Below, piece by piece: positions 1 to 11,257 of a stretch of DNA of 64,000 bases. The position numbers and the translations under genes are program-made. The stretch covers positions 34,016,218 to 34,080,217 of the forward strand of contig CM066982.1 in assembly GCA_033977485.1 (NCBI GenBank), written 5' to 3'. The stretch's first letter is position 1; every line of letters begins with the position of its first letter. Below the pieces are notes generated by a model. The model saw nothing but the letters and a program-made list of their open reading frames with translations. It had not been told where the DNA came from and did not search any database. This DNA comes from Hydrangea macrophylla. Taxonomy: Eukaryota > Streptophyta > Magnoliopsida > Cornales > Hydrangeaceae.

Positions 1-488
1 GGAATACCTGATTCTGCCATTTCTCAACAGGCTGAGGTTGATTAATAGATCATAACCAAAACCTAGATGGTAAAAGTGTTGCAATTAATCGTAGTCTGGA
101 GAAAAAAATCTCAACTCTTGGGGTAAACCACTGGGCTTTCGAGATAAACAACACTTGAATATGTGGAATGACATTTTCAAATCCATTCTCATTAATCGTA
201 AGCCTAAAAAACCTTTGCTACCTTTGCATTTTGGGGCCCTTCTAAGATTGATTGTTTTAGTAAAGGCGGTCGATTTTTACACAGGTTTGAATTACTTTCA
301 CTTTATTGAAGGCGTTTAGTAGTCTTTTTTTTTTTTTTTTTGCCTTAACTGTCCTCAACTAAAATCGATGTAAAAATCGAGGAACTCGAGTGAAACAATC
401 ATTTTTAAAGTTCTCAAAATGAATAACTTTCAACATATTTCAAAATGATTGTATCATAATTTTCACCTTTTTAAAAGACTAAGGGGAG

Positions 489-509
489 ACCACGTGTAAG
501 GCACGTGGT
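489..509. repeat. CACGTG inverted repeat
   Basis: Eight-base arms ACCACGTG (489-496) and CACGTGGT (502-509) are perfect inverted repeats around a 5-base loop. Related motifs occur at about 629-642 (GCGCAATGCACGTGG) and 1730-1747 (CCACGTGCATGGCACGTG). Helitron 3' ends often carry a short GC-rich hairpin of this kind, but I see no clear CTRR terminus, so this stays a motif only. Confidence 0.4.
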
Positions 510-639
510 TATTTTAGTTTTGGTTAATTGTGTTTCTAGGTACACAGTATGGGTACCTTAAAAGGAGATGACTTATGGTTAATTGTGGTTATGGGTAATT
601 TATAGTTATATCTAGAGGAAGTAACGCGCAATGCACGTG

Positions 640-1510
640 GTCATGGTGTGTCTCGGTGCACTAAACGTTTACTTTTTGTATTAAAAATTGTTTAAACTGA
701 AATTCAGAAGTAAAACAAAATTACCGGAAAGTAGAGTCTGTAACAATTTCTTTGGGTTGAGTCGTAGATTTCGCTCTCTTTAAAACGTTTCACGGCTCTG
801 TCCAAAGTGTGCAAGCAGTTCCTGAAAGTTGTCACGTCGTCCCTAGGATAACCAGAAAACACCTTTGTCTCAATTATCTTTGCACAAAAGAATAATTGGA
901 ATACCAAACACCTTTTCTGATTTGTTGCTCAGAAACAAAAGATAAAGAATTTTGTGTTTCTCTACAAACTTTGGAATAACAGGAAAAGCTCACTGAAATT
1001 TTTCAGAAGTGTATAACACTCTGAAAATTAGATGATCACAATTGGAGGAAAGGTCCTGTTTTTATAGTGGAAAATCAGTCCGTTGGGCTTTCAACAAATT
1101 AGAACATTGGGCTTTAAATATCATCATAATGGGCTGAATGTAATAAAGAAAATCTGAACGTTTGAGTGTTAAAATAGATTAAAACGTTGGAGGAAAAAAC
1201 ATGTGTGAAAATATGAGTTCAGATTTTAAAGCTAAGTTGTAATTGAATTTTTAGCATAAAAAATAAAGGACTAGCCAAACAAGCCCAAGCCCACCACACC
1301 CAGAAAGGAGCGGGGCGGCGGTGACACGCGTGTGTGTTTTATGGATTGGGTCTAGGTCCTCCCCTATTCACAAAATTGGGTACGCCAAAGGGTCCAACCC
1401 TTAAACAACACAAATCTATATATATGGCCTTTGAAATTCCTCTGATTCTCCAATATGGGACAAGAGTAAAAAACTCTAGCTTTGGTTTTTAAAAGGAGGC
1501 AAACAAAAGT
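640..1510 (-). mobile_element. Possible degraded LTR (copia-like), minus strand
   Basis: Read on the minus strand, this stretch has a 'TTGTCCCATATTGG' block followed by a TATATATA stretch, a pattern I associate with plant Ty1/copia LTRs, and further on a TATA-like CTATAAAAACAGG at 1054-1066. I could not find defined LTR ends or a target-site duplication. It could equally be another repeat type; the call rests on general resemblance. Confidence 0.25.
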
Positions 1511-3931
1511 GCTTTAAAGAAATTTGAAACAAATGTTTTTTCCCCTCTCTTTTTGTATTACACAAAGGCCCAAAGTATATGAGCCTAACAAAAAGAGTAG
1601 TGGAAAAGATGTTACAACTTACAAGTTACAACTATAATTAGATACAACAAAAAATTTGTAAAATCTTAGTAAGAGCTCAACGATTATTTATCAACCTGTG
1701 TTCCAACCTGGACGACCTCTTTTATGCAACCACGTGCATGGCACGTGCTCGTTGAAGGGAGGTTTTATTTTTATTTTTTTGAGAACTATATATATATTTG
1801 CTACTAAAGGAAGTAAATACTTTAAACTTGCGCTATAGGAAATATATTTGAATAATAATCAATCAAACACATTAACTTTCAATGATTTATTAAACAAATA
1901 GTGATACAATTGTGTAATAATATAATTAGGCATTTTTTTAAGAACTTTATTTTTATTGAACGACATTCGATGATGGCAATGGTAACGTTAAATGATCTCA
2001 CCTTTACAAACACATCATTGTGAGGATAGTTGTTTCTTGATTTTTGATATATTGGTTCATGTCACATTTTGTGCATGTATCTAAAAATTTCAATACCATA
2101 CTAGTGATAAAAAAAAAATAATAATAAAAGAGATAAGAGGAGGGGAAAAAAAGGTTAAAAAAAGAGTGTTATAGAAGTAATCATAATCACTTTAACATAA
2201 ATTTAGCGCACCCTAACTTTCCCTCAGAAATTCCACGTAAGACTTAGAAGTAATGACGTCACCGTGATTATAGTTATAGAAAGTCCATTAGGATTATCCT
2301 AATTAGAAATCCCTGAATAGGTGTGGACATGGGACCCCAAATGTTCATTTTACTTTTTCAAAACAAACAAGAGTCGCCACTTAATTTTGAGAAAAATTAA
2401 GAAATCATTTTAAAAGCAAATAGATCTTTTGGAAACCAGAGATTTCTGGGTCTGGGGATTATGGAATGAGAGGGAACGGAGTCCGACGGACTAAAACACC
2501 CCCTCTCATTCTATCTCGCGATAAGCCTCGACTTAACATTCTTTTTAATCGAATTGTTAATCTAAGCATGCTCTCAACTAATACATACATATATATATAT
2601 ATATATACACACACACATTTCGAAAGCATGTCAAAAGGGGTACAAAATTATTAACTATAAAACAGCGTACAAAACCGCATAGTTCAAATAGCAAGCAAAA
2701 TGGCATGCAAATAGAGAATAAGGAAAATTACACGAGATCCAGCTATGAATGGAAAACGTGTAATGCATGCGAATAATAGAAAATTCCTAAAAAAAGTCCC
2801 TAATTCACATATTACACATAAGGCAAGGCCAAATCTAAGGTGTCACACATGGAGTCAAAAATCAATAAAAATCAAGAAATGAAATAAACGAGAGAATGTC
2901 GAGAAATCGTACGTCAATAGCACTACAAAACAAAGGTTAGTCCACATGCTTTGAATACAATAAAATATCAAATCCTAAGTATTATATCCAATTTTAGCCT
3001 AAATTGAACAAAAATGGGGGAGGTTAACAAAATCGTGAATTCTTTCCGATTGTTAAGGTCACATCATCCCTATAAATATACAAGTCTCAACGAGGAGCCA
3101 ATGTAATGTCCATATAGAAATAACATAAATATAAAAAAATAATCCACGATTAACTTTAACCAATCATGAGTTATATCAATGATCTACAAGCGAATGTCCT
3201 AGGATTCAAGTATCACAACCTAAACATGATGATCATGGATGTATGAGCATGAACAAGACATGAATTACTCCTTGATTTGGATATTTTAACCTCTGGATTT
3301 AAGATTAATTAACTTCATTCAAAACATGCTTTAAGTCCTAAGTCAAAGAAAAATTAATTGGATCATCATTATTAAGGTTTATCAAATCTGTTACAGAATT
3401 CAGGATTTACACAGAGGAAATCAAATGTCTAAAAATAGAAAAGTCACAGTTCCCATGGCTTGATCTTAATGATTTTTTGATATAATGTGCCTCTGTGGGA
3501 CCATAACCAGACATCACTCAGGTTTTATGAGCTCTCTGTCCAGAGATCTTATATGATTGATTTAAAATAGCAAACTTATCTTAAACATTCAATCTTTATA
3601 GAGAATCTTATTAACTCATTAATCTTCATAGAAAAATTTATTTATAGCTTGACATACTTGATTAAGGTTCTGACCTAAACAATTTAAAATAGGCCTACTG
3701 TTTTGGAATTCTGGACAGAGAGTAATCATCCTACTAAACCTATGATCAAACCATGCTAACCATGAAATCTAATCAAAACAAAAAATGCAGCGGTAAAATT
3801 AGATGTTATGAACACATTCCAATGGTGTCATTCAAATTCAATGGATCATGATTTAATTAAAAAATCTTTGATCACAGTTGGTCAATGAATTCACTGCACC
3901 ATTATTGAATAGTCATCTACTTGTTAAACCA

Positions 3932-3970
3932 AATTTGGTCCAAAATTCTAGAGAGAATTTGGACCAAATT
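3932..3970. repeat. Hairpin conserved in both Tat LTRs
   Basis: The left arm AATTTGGTCCAAAATTCT and right arm AGAATTTGGACCAAATT are inverted repeats with one bulged A and a four-base loop. The same hairpin occurs in the other LTR at 46082-46120 with one loop change, so it predates the insertion. Its role is unknown. Confidence 0.75.
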
Positions 3971-4851
3971 AGAGTTATAACCATTACCATAATAATCAAA
4001 CTTGCCAAAAGAAGTCCCTAGATTAGACCTTAAGGAGACTTCAATAAGGATTTCAACTTCATATCCATACTTGAATACTTGAGATTATTTGGATATGAAT
4101 TATCAAACCATGAAGTTGACCTCTTATGAGTCCAATTCCTCTCTCAAGTTTATGGTCCTTGAGGAATTGAAACCTACTTTTTCCCTCCCAAATCGATGGG
4201 CCTTGGAGACTAAAATAATACTAATACCTATGAATTTCAATAGGATATGAAGAAAGTCCCATGAAACCTCAAATTGAAAGGCCCAAGTCATGATTATGAG
4301 ACTTGGATCTATCAATTATTAATGAATATATTTGAGATCAACCTTAACTCTCATATAAATCATAAATTTACAGAAAATCAAAGGATCAATCTCAAGGGAT
4401 TCAAGTGGGATATTGAAAATTCCATGATTCCCTAGAGAAGAGCATCAACAAAAGAGATGAAATCAAAACCTAATTGATGATCCAAATTGAAATTTATTTA
4501 AAAGCTTGTTTTATTTTAAACCCAAAGCTATTTAGATCAAAATCAACAAATATAAGAAGAAATTCAATCACAATTCAAGCAAAATGTGATGAAAGGAGTT
4601 TAAAAGAGACTTTTTGAAAATTGTGTAAAGATACTAAAGAATTCTATGAATAGTGATTGAATTAATGCTAAAAACAAGCTAAGGTTGGAGGATTACCTCT
4701 AAATATCCTTAGATTTTTTTGGTTTTGGAGAAGATCTTCAATGTTCTTCAAGTTCTTCAATCATCTTAAATGGATTCTCTTCAATTCTCTCAAGTGCTTT
4801 CAAGTATATATCAAAAATCTCTAACTAAAGTGTCTATCCTCCTCAGCATCT

Positions 4852-4861
4852 CCTTATATAG
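4852..4861 (-). promoter_or_regulatory. TATA box of the Tat LTR promoter
   Basis: Minus-strand TATATAAGGA lies about 550 bases from the LTR's minus-strand start, a usual position for an LTR promoter. In the 5' LTR copy (about 47018-47027) the equivalent reads TATAAGGA after a changed base, so the copy that would drive the element is slightly altered. The call is from motif and position only. Confidence 0.5.
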
Positions 4862-5412
4862 ACCCATCTTGAGGGGTCTTTTAGTAAATTTGGGGTAAAA
4901 ACCCATGTGCAATGGGATCTTTGGTTGTTCATTACGTATTTAAAAAAAACAGACTATTACAGCGGGCGACACTCACTGATTGCCGGTTCGGCACTCACGA
5001 ACTGCCGTCGCGGCACTCGCCGGCTTCGTTGTGTGCCGCCTCATAATTTTTATTTATATATATATATATATATTTGTTTTCTTTTCTTATTGTTTTTTCT
5101 TTTGAAATTCCTTTTCCTTTTTTTGCTTTTCAAAATTCTTTTCTTGAAATAATTTAAACCAAAACCCATTTTTATGTTATATTTTCAAACTGATTTTAGT
5201 ATCTTTTCCTATGTGTATTTTACACTCGAAATTTCCTAAACACCCGGTCTTTCCTTTTTTTCTTTCAAATTTTGTTACTTTTTGAGATCAAGAAGCTTTT
5301 CGAAGAGCTTGAATCACCTTAAAAGACTCCAAATTGTCGAACATTGTCGTCATCGGTTTTGGAGATAATAATCCCCTAAATTTGACGATCGGTCAAAATT
5401 GGGGTGTCTACG

Positions 5413-5427
5413 TTTGCCCCTCTTTGG
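5413..5427 (-). promoter_or_regulatory. Polypurine tract of the Tat element
   Basis: On the minus strand CCAAAGAGGGGCAAA lies directly before the 3' LTR start (CGTAGACACCCC). Its purine richness and exact position fit the plus-strand priming site, and it fixes the element as minus-strand. Confidence 0.8.
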
Positions 5428-5576
5428 CAGAGCTCATGAAGCAACGCATATCACAAGTGAATGTCGAAGCCTGTGTGGAGACAAGCCTTTGACTAGATTG
5501 TCGAATCCAGGTAAAAACAAAGGTACGTTGCAAAAATGGGATAAAAATGGTCAGTGCTGGTTGTGCTCGATGGTGA

Positions 5577-5621
5577 GCTGCTTACGTATCCCAATGGGAA
5601 TCAGACCACGATGTAGTCTGG
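5577..5621. other. Motif shared with 32975-33015
   Basis: A 40-45-base motif with core CTTACGTATCCC followed by GGGAATCAG and a GTAGT tail recurs at 32975-33015 as CCTACGTATCCCC with GGGAAAATCAGG and ATAGT. The two copies are in the same orientation and bracket the antisense-gene block. I recall this core near the 3' ends of Tat/Ogre elements; the function is unknown. Confidence 0.55.
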
Positions 5622-5834
5622 GCAGGGATCATACACAAGCACAAATAGTCATACAAATGAATGTACCTATCCTATCGTGATGCACGTGCTCATGTTGTGG
5701 CGGCTGCAAGTGCAAATTCAAACTTCATGCTTCAGACTAAACAAATGTGAAGATTCGAGGTTCCGATGTTATAGTGTATCTGGATGCAATTCTCTATCCT
5801 ATTCTTTCGATGCTTGGTCTTTAGTATTTGTCGC

Positions 5835-6440
5835 TATCCGCAGCCCTTTGGGCCTGTTGTATTATGTGCTCTTTGGCAATTCGCAGCCCTTTGGCCCTGT
5901 CGGATAATACGCCCTTTAGCAATCCATAGCCCTTTGGCCCTATCAAATAATGCGCCCTTTGGCAATCCACAACCCTTTGGTCCTATCAGATAATGCACCC
6001 TTTGGCAATTGGAAGCCCTTTGGCCCTATCCGATAATGCGCCCTTTTGCAATCCACAACCCTTTGGCCTTATCGGATAATGCGCCCTTTGGCAATCCGCA
6101 GCCCTTTGGCTCTAACAGATAATGTGCCCTTTGGCAATCTGCAGCCCTTTGGCCCTGTCGGATAATGCGCCCTTTGGCATTCCACAGCCCTTTGGCCTTA
6201 TCGGATAATGCGCTCTTAGGCAATCTGCAGTCCTTTGGCCCTATCGGGTAATGTGCCCTTTGTAGCCCTTTGGCCCTATTGGGTAATGCGCCCTTTGACA
6301 ATCTGCAACCCTTTGGCCCTATCAGATAATGCGTCCTTTGGCCCTATCAAATATTACGCTCTTTGGCAATCCGCAACCATTTGGCCCTATCGGATAATGC
6401 GCCCTTTGGCAATCCGCTGCCCTTTGGCCCTATCAGATAA
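5835..6440. repeat. Minisatellite of about 43 bp (CCCTTTGGC array)
   Basis: About 14 tandem copies of a roughly 43-bp unit that contains GCCCTTTGGCAATCC, then GCAGCCCTTTGGCCC and ATCGGATAATGC. Each unit has two CCCTTTGG half-units, so it probably arose from a shorter dimer. One unit near 6255-6290 and another near 6330-6360 are shortened. Both strands are open by chance of composition; I do not regard those ORFs as genes. It lies in the 3' untranslated part of the Tat element. Confidence 0.9.
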
Positions 6441-6642
6441 GTTTTTCATAGTTATTATTTTTTTTATCTCATGGATTCTTTTTTTTTGTTATCTTTTTTT
6501 TTTTTAAATCTTGATTTCAAATTTCTAATTTCAAAATCCATAGTTGATTCAACTTATTTTCAGGAAACAATCAGACTCAAACCAGATCACATTTCTAAGC
6601 TTGAGTGTCGATTGTGCTTCAAAAGAATTCAAAATTTCCAAA

Positions 6643-7462
6643 ATGGGGAGTTAATCGAACTCAAATCAATTTTCAAGATCAGGAGTCAATTTGACTCAAA
6701 AGAATTTATTTTCAAGATCGGGAGTCAGTTTGTCTCAAAAGAATTTATTTTCAAGATCGGGAGTCAGATTGACTTAAAAGAATTTTAACTTCGCAAAATC
6801 GGGATTCAATCAAACTTAAAGAATTCACATTTATAAAACCTGGAGTCAATTAGACTCAAATCAATTCATTTTCAAAATCCGGAGCCATTTAGGCTCAAAG
6901 AATTCAAATTTTCCAAAATCGGGAGTCAAATCAAACTCAAATCAATTTTCAAGATCGGGAGTCAATTCGACTCAAAAAAATCTATTTTCAAGATCGGGAG
7001 TCAATTTGACCCAAAAGAATTTTAATTTCACAAAATCGGGATTCAATCAGACTTAAAAAAATTTAAATTTCTAACACCTGGAGTCAATCAGACTCCAATC
7101 AATTTGTTTTCAAAATCCGGAGCCATTTAGTCTCAAAGAATTCAAATTTTCCAAATTTGATAGTTAATCATACTCAAAGAATTCAAATTTCTAAAATCTG
7201 GAGTCAATAATCCTCAAATCAATTCATTTTCAAAATCCTAAGCCATTTAGGCTCAAAGAATTCAAATTATCCAAAATCAGGAGTCAATAAGACTCAGAGA
7301 GTTTAAAGTTACAAAGTTCGGAGCCAATCATGCTCAAAGAATCTCAACTCCACAAACTCCGGACTCGATTTGACTCAAAAGAATTCTCATTTCCAAAATT
7401 CAGAGCCAATCATGTTTAAAAGAATTTCTATTTCAAAATCCGGGGTCAATTTTGACTCATGA
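6643..7462. repeat. Tandem array with GAGTC-N5-GACTC units
   Basis: About 20 diverged units of 38-45 bp. Each carries a self-complementary core of the form GGAGTCAATTNGACTC followed by an A-rich spacer with TTCAAAATC. Alternate units replace GAGTC..GACTC with GAGCC..GGCTC, so paired changes often keep the palindrome. Related arrays occur in introns of the antisense gene (28303-28620 and 30440-30600). Confidence 0.85.
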
Positions 7463-7597
7463 GAAGGGTTTAAAACATATATTTCAAATCTTGGGGTTTG
7501 TTCAAAATTAGGCCAAACTTTGAGGAACATTTAAGCAAAATTCGGTGGTCCCTATGTGAATATGAAAAAAAAAATTAGGGGGAAGGCCAACTGTTAG

Positions 7598-7639
7598 TGC
7601 AACGACACTCAAAATCATTACGGAGTGAGTGTCGTTGCA
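7598..7639. repeat. 13-bp perfect stem-loop upstream of the antisense gene
   Basis: Arms TGCAACGACACTC (7598-7610) and GAGTGTCGTTGCA (7627-7639) are perfectly complementary around a 16-base loop. The stem lies about 330 bases upstream of the ATG of the antisense PMD-like gene. A related CGACACT motif occurs again at about 7661 and in the Tat LTR near 4970, so this may be a mobile or shared regulatory segment. Confidence 0.7.
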
Positions 7640-7963
7640 GCAGTAAGTGAATGATGTCGTGCGACACTTGCCTTTTCAGTGGCTGCCGGTGCATCTGGCA
7701 GTCTATTTTTAAAATAGATTTTTTTTTCTTCATTCTCTCTTCCTTCTCTCTACATGAATTCTCTCCAAAAAATTTCCTTTCTTTGGATCTTCAACTCAAG
7801 AACATTCAATCCAAGGTTAGCTTACTCAATCATATCATCAAGTCTCCATCTTTTGGTTAGTTTCATGATCAAAACCTCAAAGTTTCTTCATACTTTTTCT
7901 AGATTTTTCTTTTATGCTTTTCAAAGTCTGATTTTTCTCACTTTTTCTTGCAGATCTATCCCA

Positions 7964-8105
7964 ATGGCTAGTGGTTCAGGATCCCAAAGGCCTCCCATGA
8001 GGAAGTATAAACCCTCTCCATCCACAATTTGTGTTTATCCTTGCCGACCCTGAGCGGCATCTCTCGACACGTGCCTTTCGTAAAGGGGTAGAAATCCAAA
8101 CTTTA
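7964..8105 (+). pseudogene. Antisense PMD-like gene, exon 1 (left part, split by insertion)
   Basis: A C-rich, pyrimidine-rich leader (about 7700-7950) ends in TTTCTTGCAG (7944-7953), followed by an ATG at 7964 that begins MASGSGSQRPP. After a frameshift near 8030 the frame continues as FVFILADPERHL and runs into the Athila-like insertion at 8106. Beyond that insertion (27969-28004) the same frame continues for 12 codons and stops at a GT donor (28005). The exon therefore belongs to one gene with 28735-30803. It lies on the strand opposite to the host Tat element, between pol and the 3' LTR. Confidence 0.65.
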
Positions 8106-8663
8106 TGATTTGAGGTGAAAAGTGTATATTCATAGCGTATTACATTGGCCTTTATGCATACTTTTATCCCCAAGTCCCTACATTTAGGTGCATTCTAATA
8201 ATAATGTTCTTTTTATTTTGTTAATGCTAAAACATATGTTTTTGCATTGTATTATAGGTATTAGAATGTATTTTGTTGAAGTGGAGCTAAAGAAAGTGAT
8301 TTTGGTGAAGAGAACAACGGAAGCAGCTGAGAAAATACCATTTTTGACAATGAAGACTTCAGATTTGGAAGATTTTTCAAGAAATACAAAATGTAGATCT
8401 TTGAGTTACGGTAGCGTGACCGTAAATGGGAGGTCGAACCGAGGTCTGAGGGAAAAGATATGGCCATTCTCCCATCGGTGCATAGAGTTGTCAAAATCAG
8501 AGAAGTTCAAGGGCTTGAATAGAGTTCAAGCGCTTGAGACTTCGATCAATCGAACTAAACTCGATCGCTTGAGCTTTATTTTCTCCAAAAAGTTGCATAC
8601 TTTCTGTGGGAACCCTATAAATAAGTCGTTTTGATACCAGACGAAGAGTGGATGCTCCAGAAC

Positions 8664-8710
<47 letters not shown>

Positions 8711-9768
8711 AGCAGTTTTAGAGTAGTTTTAAGGTTAGATTAGGAGTAGATTAGGTTAGATTCATGTTCTTCTTCATTTTTTTCATTGTTTTACTGAAGA
8801 TTATTGAAGATTCAAGTTTATTTTAGATTATTTCCAGGTTTTTCTCTCCAATCCTTGTTATTTGATTGTTTATTAGTTTATATGCTATGATTACTCTAGG
8901 TAACTGTTTCTGCAACTATTTTGTTATGTCTTCGTAGTTTAGACGTTGAGAATATGTGATGAATCATTGATTCCTAGCCTCTGCCATGCAATCTTTAGAA
9001 AAGCTGGGCTCGTTCGATCAATCGATCGAAGACATTTCGATCGATCGATCGAACCAGAGCCATAGTCAAGCAATCGAAGACATTTCGATCGATTGAAAGA
9101 TGATGCTATCCGATCGATCGAGAGCGCTTCAATCGATCGAACATGTTAAATCCCGAGATGATTCTTTTAAGTATTCCAAGACTTTCTATTTTAGAAATAT
9201 GTCATCAAATTGTCCCTATAAGCTCAGTTTGTCATAACAATTTTTAGAACTTAAAGCCTTAAGGCTATTTTCTTCAATGACTTTTGAAAACCACTTTGAA
9301 TGCTAACACCATTTAGAGTGCAAGTATTAACCATTGTTTTAAATAGTCCCCTAAGTATTTTAAATCAACTGTGATGATGTAGTCCCGGTCATGAAAGGGC
9401 TATTGATTCTTTACCTTTAGAAAAATACGAAATACTGAAAAGGGATGAACTCCATAGAACATTAATGAATGTGCATGGTAGATGGTTAGGATCAATGTGG
9501 ATTATCGTATTTCCAACACCTTTAATTTATTTATTTAATTAGTTATGTTTCTATATGTTTAGCTTATCATTTTGTTTAATTTAATTAATTAGGATTTGTT
9601 AGAACCTTCACTCCTACAATTCAATTTTTCTATTTCTTTAGGTTGTAATTTAGTAGACATTCTTCCTATTCCTTCCCTGTGGGATCGACCTAAACTTATC
9701 CAGTATTACTTGTACGATCACCTACACTTGGGTGTTGCACAAGAGCGCACAACATTTTAGTCGTGTCA
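8106..9768 (+). repeat. 5' LTR of the Athila-like element
   Basis: It starts TGATTTGAGG and ends GTCGTGTCA, next to CTTTA. Collinear with the 3' LTR from 8123/26216 onwards. It holds a long A run (about 8667-8708) where the 3' copy has only eight A's, and a cluster of CGATCGAT motifs at 9013-9142. The 3' LTR additionally carries a MITE absent here. The first 17 bases align poorly with the other copy, so the left end rests on TG and the target-site duplication. Confidence 0.85.
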
Positions 9769-9774
9769 AGTTTT

Positions 9775-9793
9775 TGGCACCGTTGCCGGGGAA
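9775..9793 (+). promoter_or_regulatory. Primer binding site, Athila type
   Basis: TGGCACCGTTGCCGGGGAA begins six bases after the 5' LTR end. It differs by one base from the TGGCGCCGTTGCCGGGGA sequence I know from Athila-group elements, so it would prime from the same tRNA class (tRNA-Asp as I recall). Confidence 0.75.
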
Positions 9794-9976
9794 GGCAACT
9801 AGGTTAGGACTTTACTAAGTTACTTCCAATTTTTCTTACTTTTAAAAAAAATATAAATTAAAATAAAAATAAAATTTTTTGGACTTTTTTTCTCACATGA
9901 AAAAAATAAAAATACAGATTTTAAGGTTTTAAAATTTTTGGGTAAACATGCCTTATCCATATTACCCTCCTGATCT

Positions 9977-11252
9977 TGTCAAAATCAAGATATAAAAGTA
10001 TACTTTACTTTTCTAAAGATTTGCAGTGTGGAAGTAAAGGTCGAACCCACAGAGATTGATTAACTACCGCGCTTTAATTTTAAAACATAAATTTAGCTAA
10101 TTTAAGAAAAACAGATTTTGATTTGATTTTAATTAAACTAATAACAATAGAAGTAGATCTAAATTATGAAAGCAATTAAATAGTTGTTTTTATAATAAGT
10201 TTAAGGAACCTAGGATTGCAAATCCACCACTAGTTTCATAATAAGGGTATTTACGAATTACTTTAGCTTATTAAGTTGGATGATAATGGGGAATTGTAGC
10301 TACAAGCCCAATTCCTCCGTCAAGAAAATAACTTTGGTTCAAGCACCAACATAATCCATCTTCGGTTAGCACGAATTATTCCACACTAAACTAGGGTTGT
10401 GGTATAATCCGTCTAATCTAGGCATGGACTATTCGGATACTTGATAGCACAATTCAATTTAAGCACCATTACATGTAAATAATCTAAACAAGCACAGCAA
10501 GCATAGATCATTGAGCACACTACCATCAAAATAGATCTAAGACAAGAATAGATTTTGAAAGTAACGATTTAATCAATAAAAGCACGATTTATTTATAAAA
10601 ATCCTCGAAACATGTAACTGTCATCCATACATAATAAAACTAAAATAAAAACATAAAATACACCCTATTACTTGGCTAGGATTTCATTGAAACCCTAGAT
10701 CTTGAGTTTAGTTATCCATAGAAGTGGTAGATGGCAAGTAGTTGATGGAGGAGGCCATGGGAATCCTTGGTCTTCTTCTTCTTCTCCTTTCTTCCCTCCC
10801 TTCAATGGCTGAAGTTTTAGTTGTATATTGTGTGTATATCAATTGCCAACCCCTAAATTGAAGTAAAATAGGGTATATATAGATTTTAGGCAAGTTTTGG
10901 AAGCTTTCCTAACCCGAAACGCACTAAAACTGCTATATTTTGCAATCTGGACGTAATTAGGCAGTTTTGTTCACGTAGGAATCATCAGTAGAGTGAAATA
11001 CGCAAGTTTCATTTTTACACAGGTCGCGCGAGCGCGATATGGGGACCTCCCCCGAGCGATTTCGGGATTTTTGCACGAGCAGGCTGCGCGCGCGATGTGG
11101 TTTTTCTTGCTTTTGTTCTTCTGCTTTTCACCCTGTTTAGCCTGGTTTACTTGATTTCTTCCAAAACCTGTCAGAAAATAGAAAACGAAGTAAAAATATA
11201 CAAAAACAGGATAAAAAGGTACTAACAAACATAAGTTAAGGCATATAATTAG
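9977..11252. mobile_element. Insertion of unknown class in the gag-like region
   Basis: GATCT at 9972-9976 and 11253-11257 flanks a 1.28-kb AT-rich segment that separates an ATG-led stretch (MPYPYYPPD, 9948) from the Gln/Tyr-rich gag-like frame. The segment starts TGTCAAAATCAAG and has a GTCGAACCCACAGAGATTG block near 10040, but it ends ATAATTAG, so it does not have the CA end of an LTR. It contains a GC-rich block of GCGCGAGCGCG-type motifs (11024-11098). No coding domain is visible. It could be a non-autonomous DNA element or an LTR with a lost end. Confidence 0.4.
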
Positions 11253-11257
11253 GATCT

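Larger units (their letters stand above)
1..2317. other. AT-rich left flank, no gene recognised
   Basis: This stretch lies outside the large Tat element and ends at its target-site copy ATAGG (2318-2322). No open frame has a recognisable domain. It contains homopolymer runs, short CACGTG inverted repeats (near 489, 635 and 1731) and a stretch at about 640-1510 that looks like an old LTR on the minus strand. It is probably older degraded repeat DNA, but I cannot assign most of it. Confidence 0.5.
2323..5412 (-). repeat. Tat element 3' LTR (3.1 kb)
   Basis: Matches 44456-47534 along its whole length, with many substitutions and indels. The right copy has about 60 extra bases near 45609-45668 that are absent here around 3499. 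It contains an AT microsatellite (2588-2606), a long hairpin at 3932-3970 and a block of related GCGACACTC/GGCACTCG motifs near 4965-5040. The outer end abuts ATAGG and the inner end abuts the polypurine tract. Confidence 0.93.

Noticed and set aside
2323..5412. Plus-strand orientation for the large Tat element
   Set aside because: The LTR begins TGTGGACA on the plus strand, which looks plausible, but PBS, polypurine tract and the gag-pol order all place the element on the minus strand.
5784..5993. Possible host coding exon near 5400-5990
   Set aside because: It lies between the polypurine tract and the minisatellite in the 3' untranslated part of the Tat element, with no domain.
6026..6507. 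Open frames on both strands over the CCCTTTGG array
   Set aside because: They arise from a 43-bp tandem repeat whose length is not a multiple of three; peptides have no domain and change frame each unit.
8118..8122. AAAAG as target-site duplication of the Athila-like element (LTR start at 8123)
   Set aside because: The right flank does not match; starting at 8106 gives a TG start and a perfect CTTTA pair.
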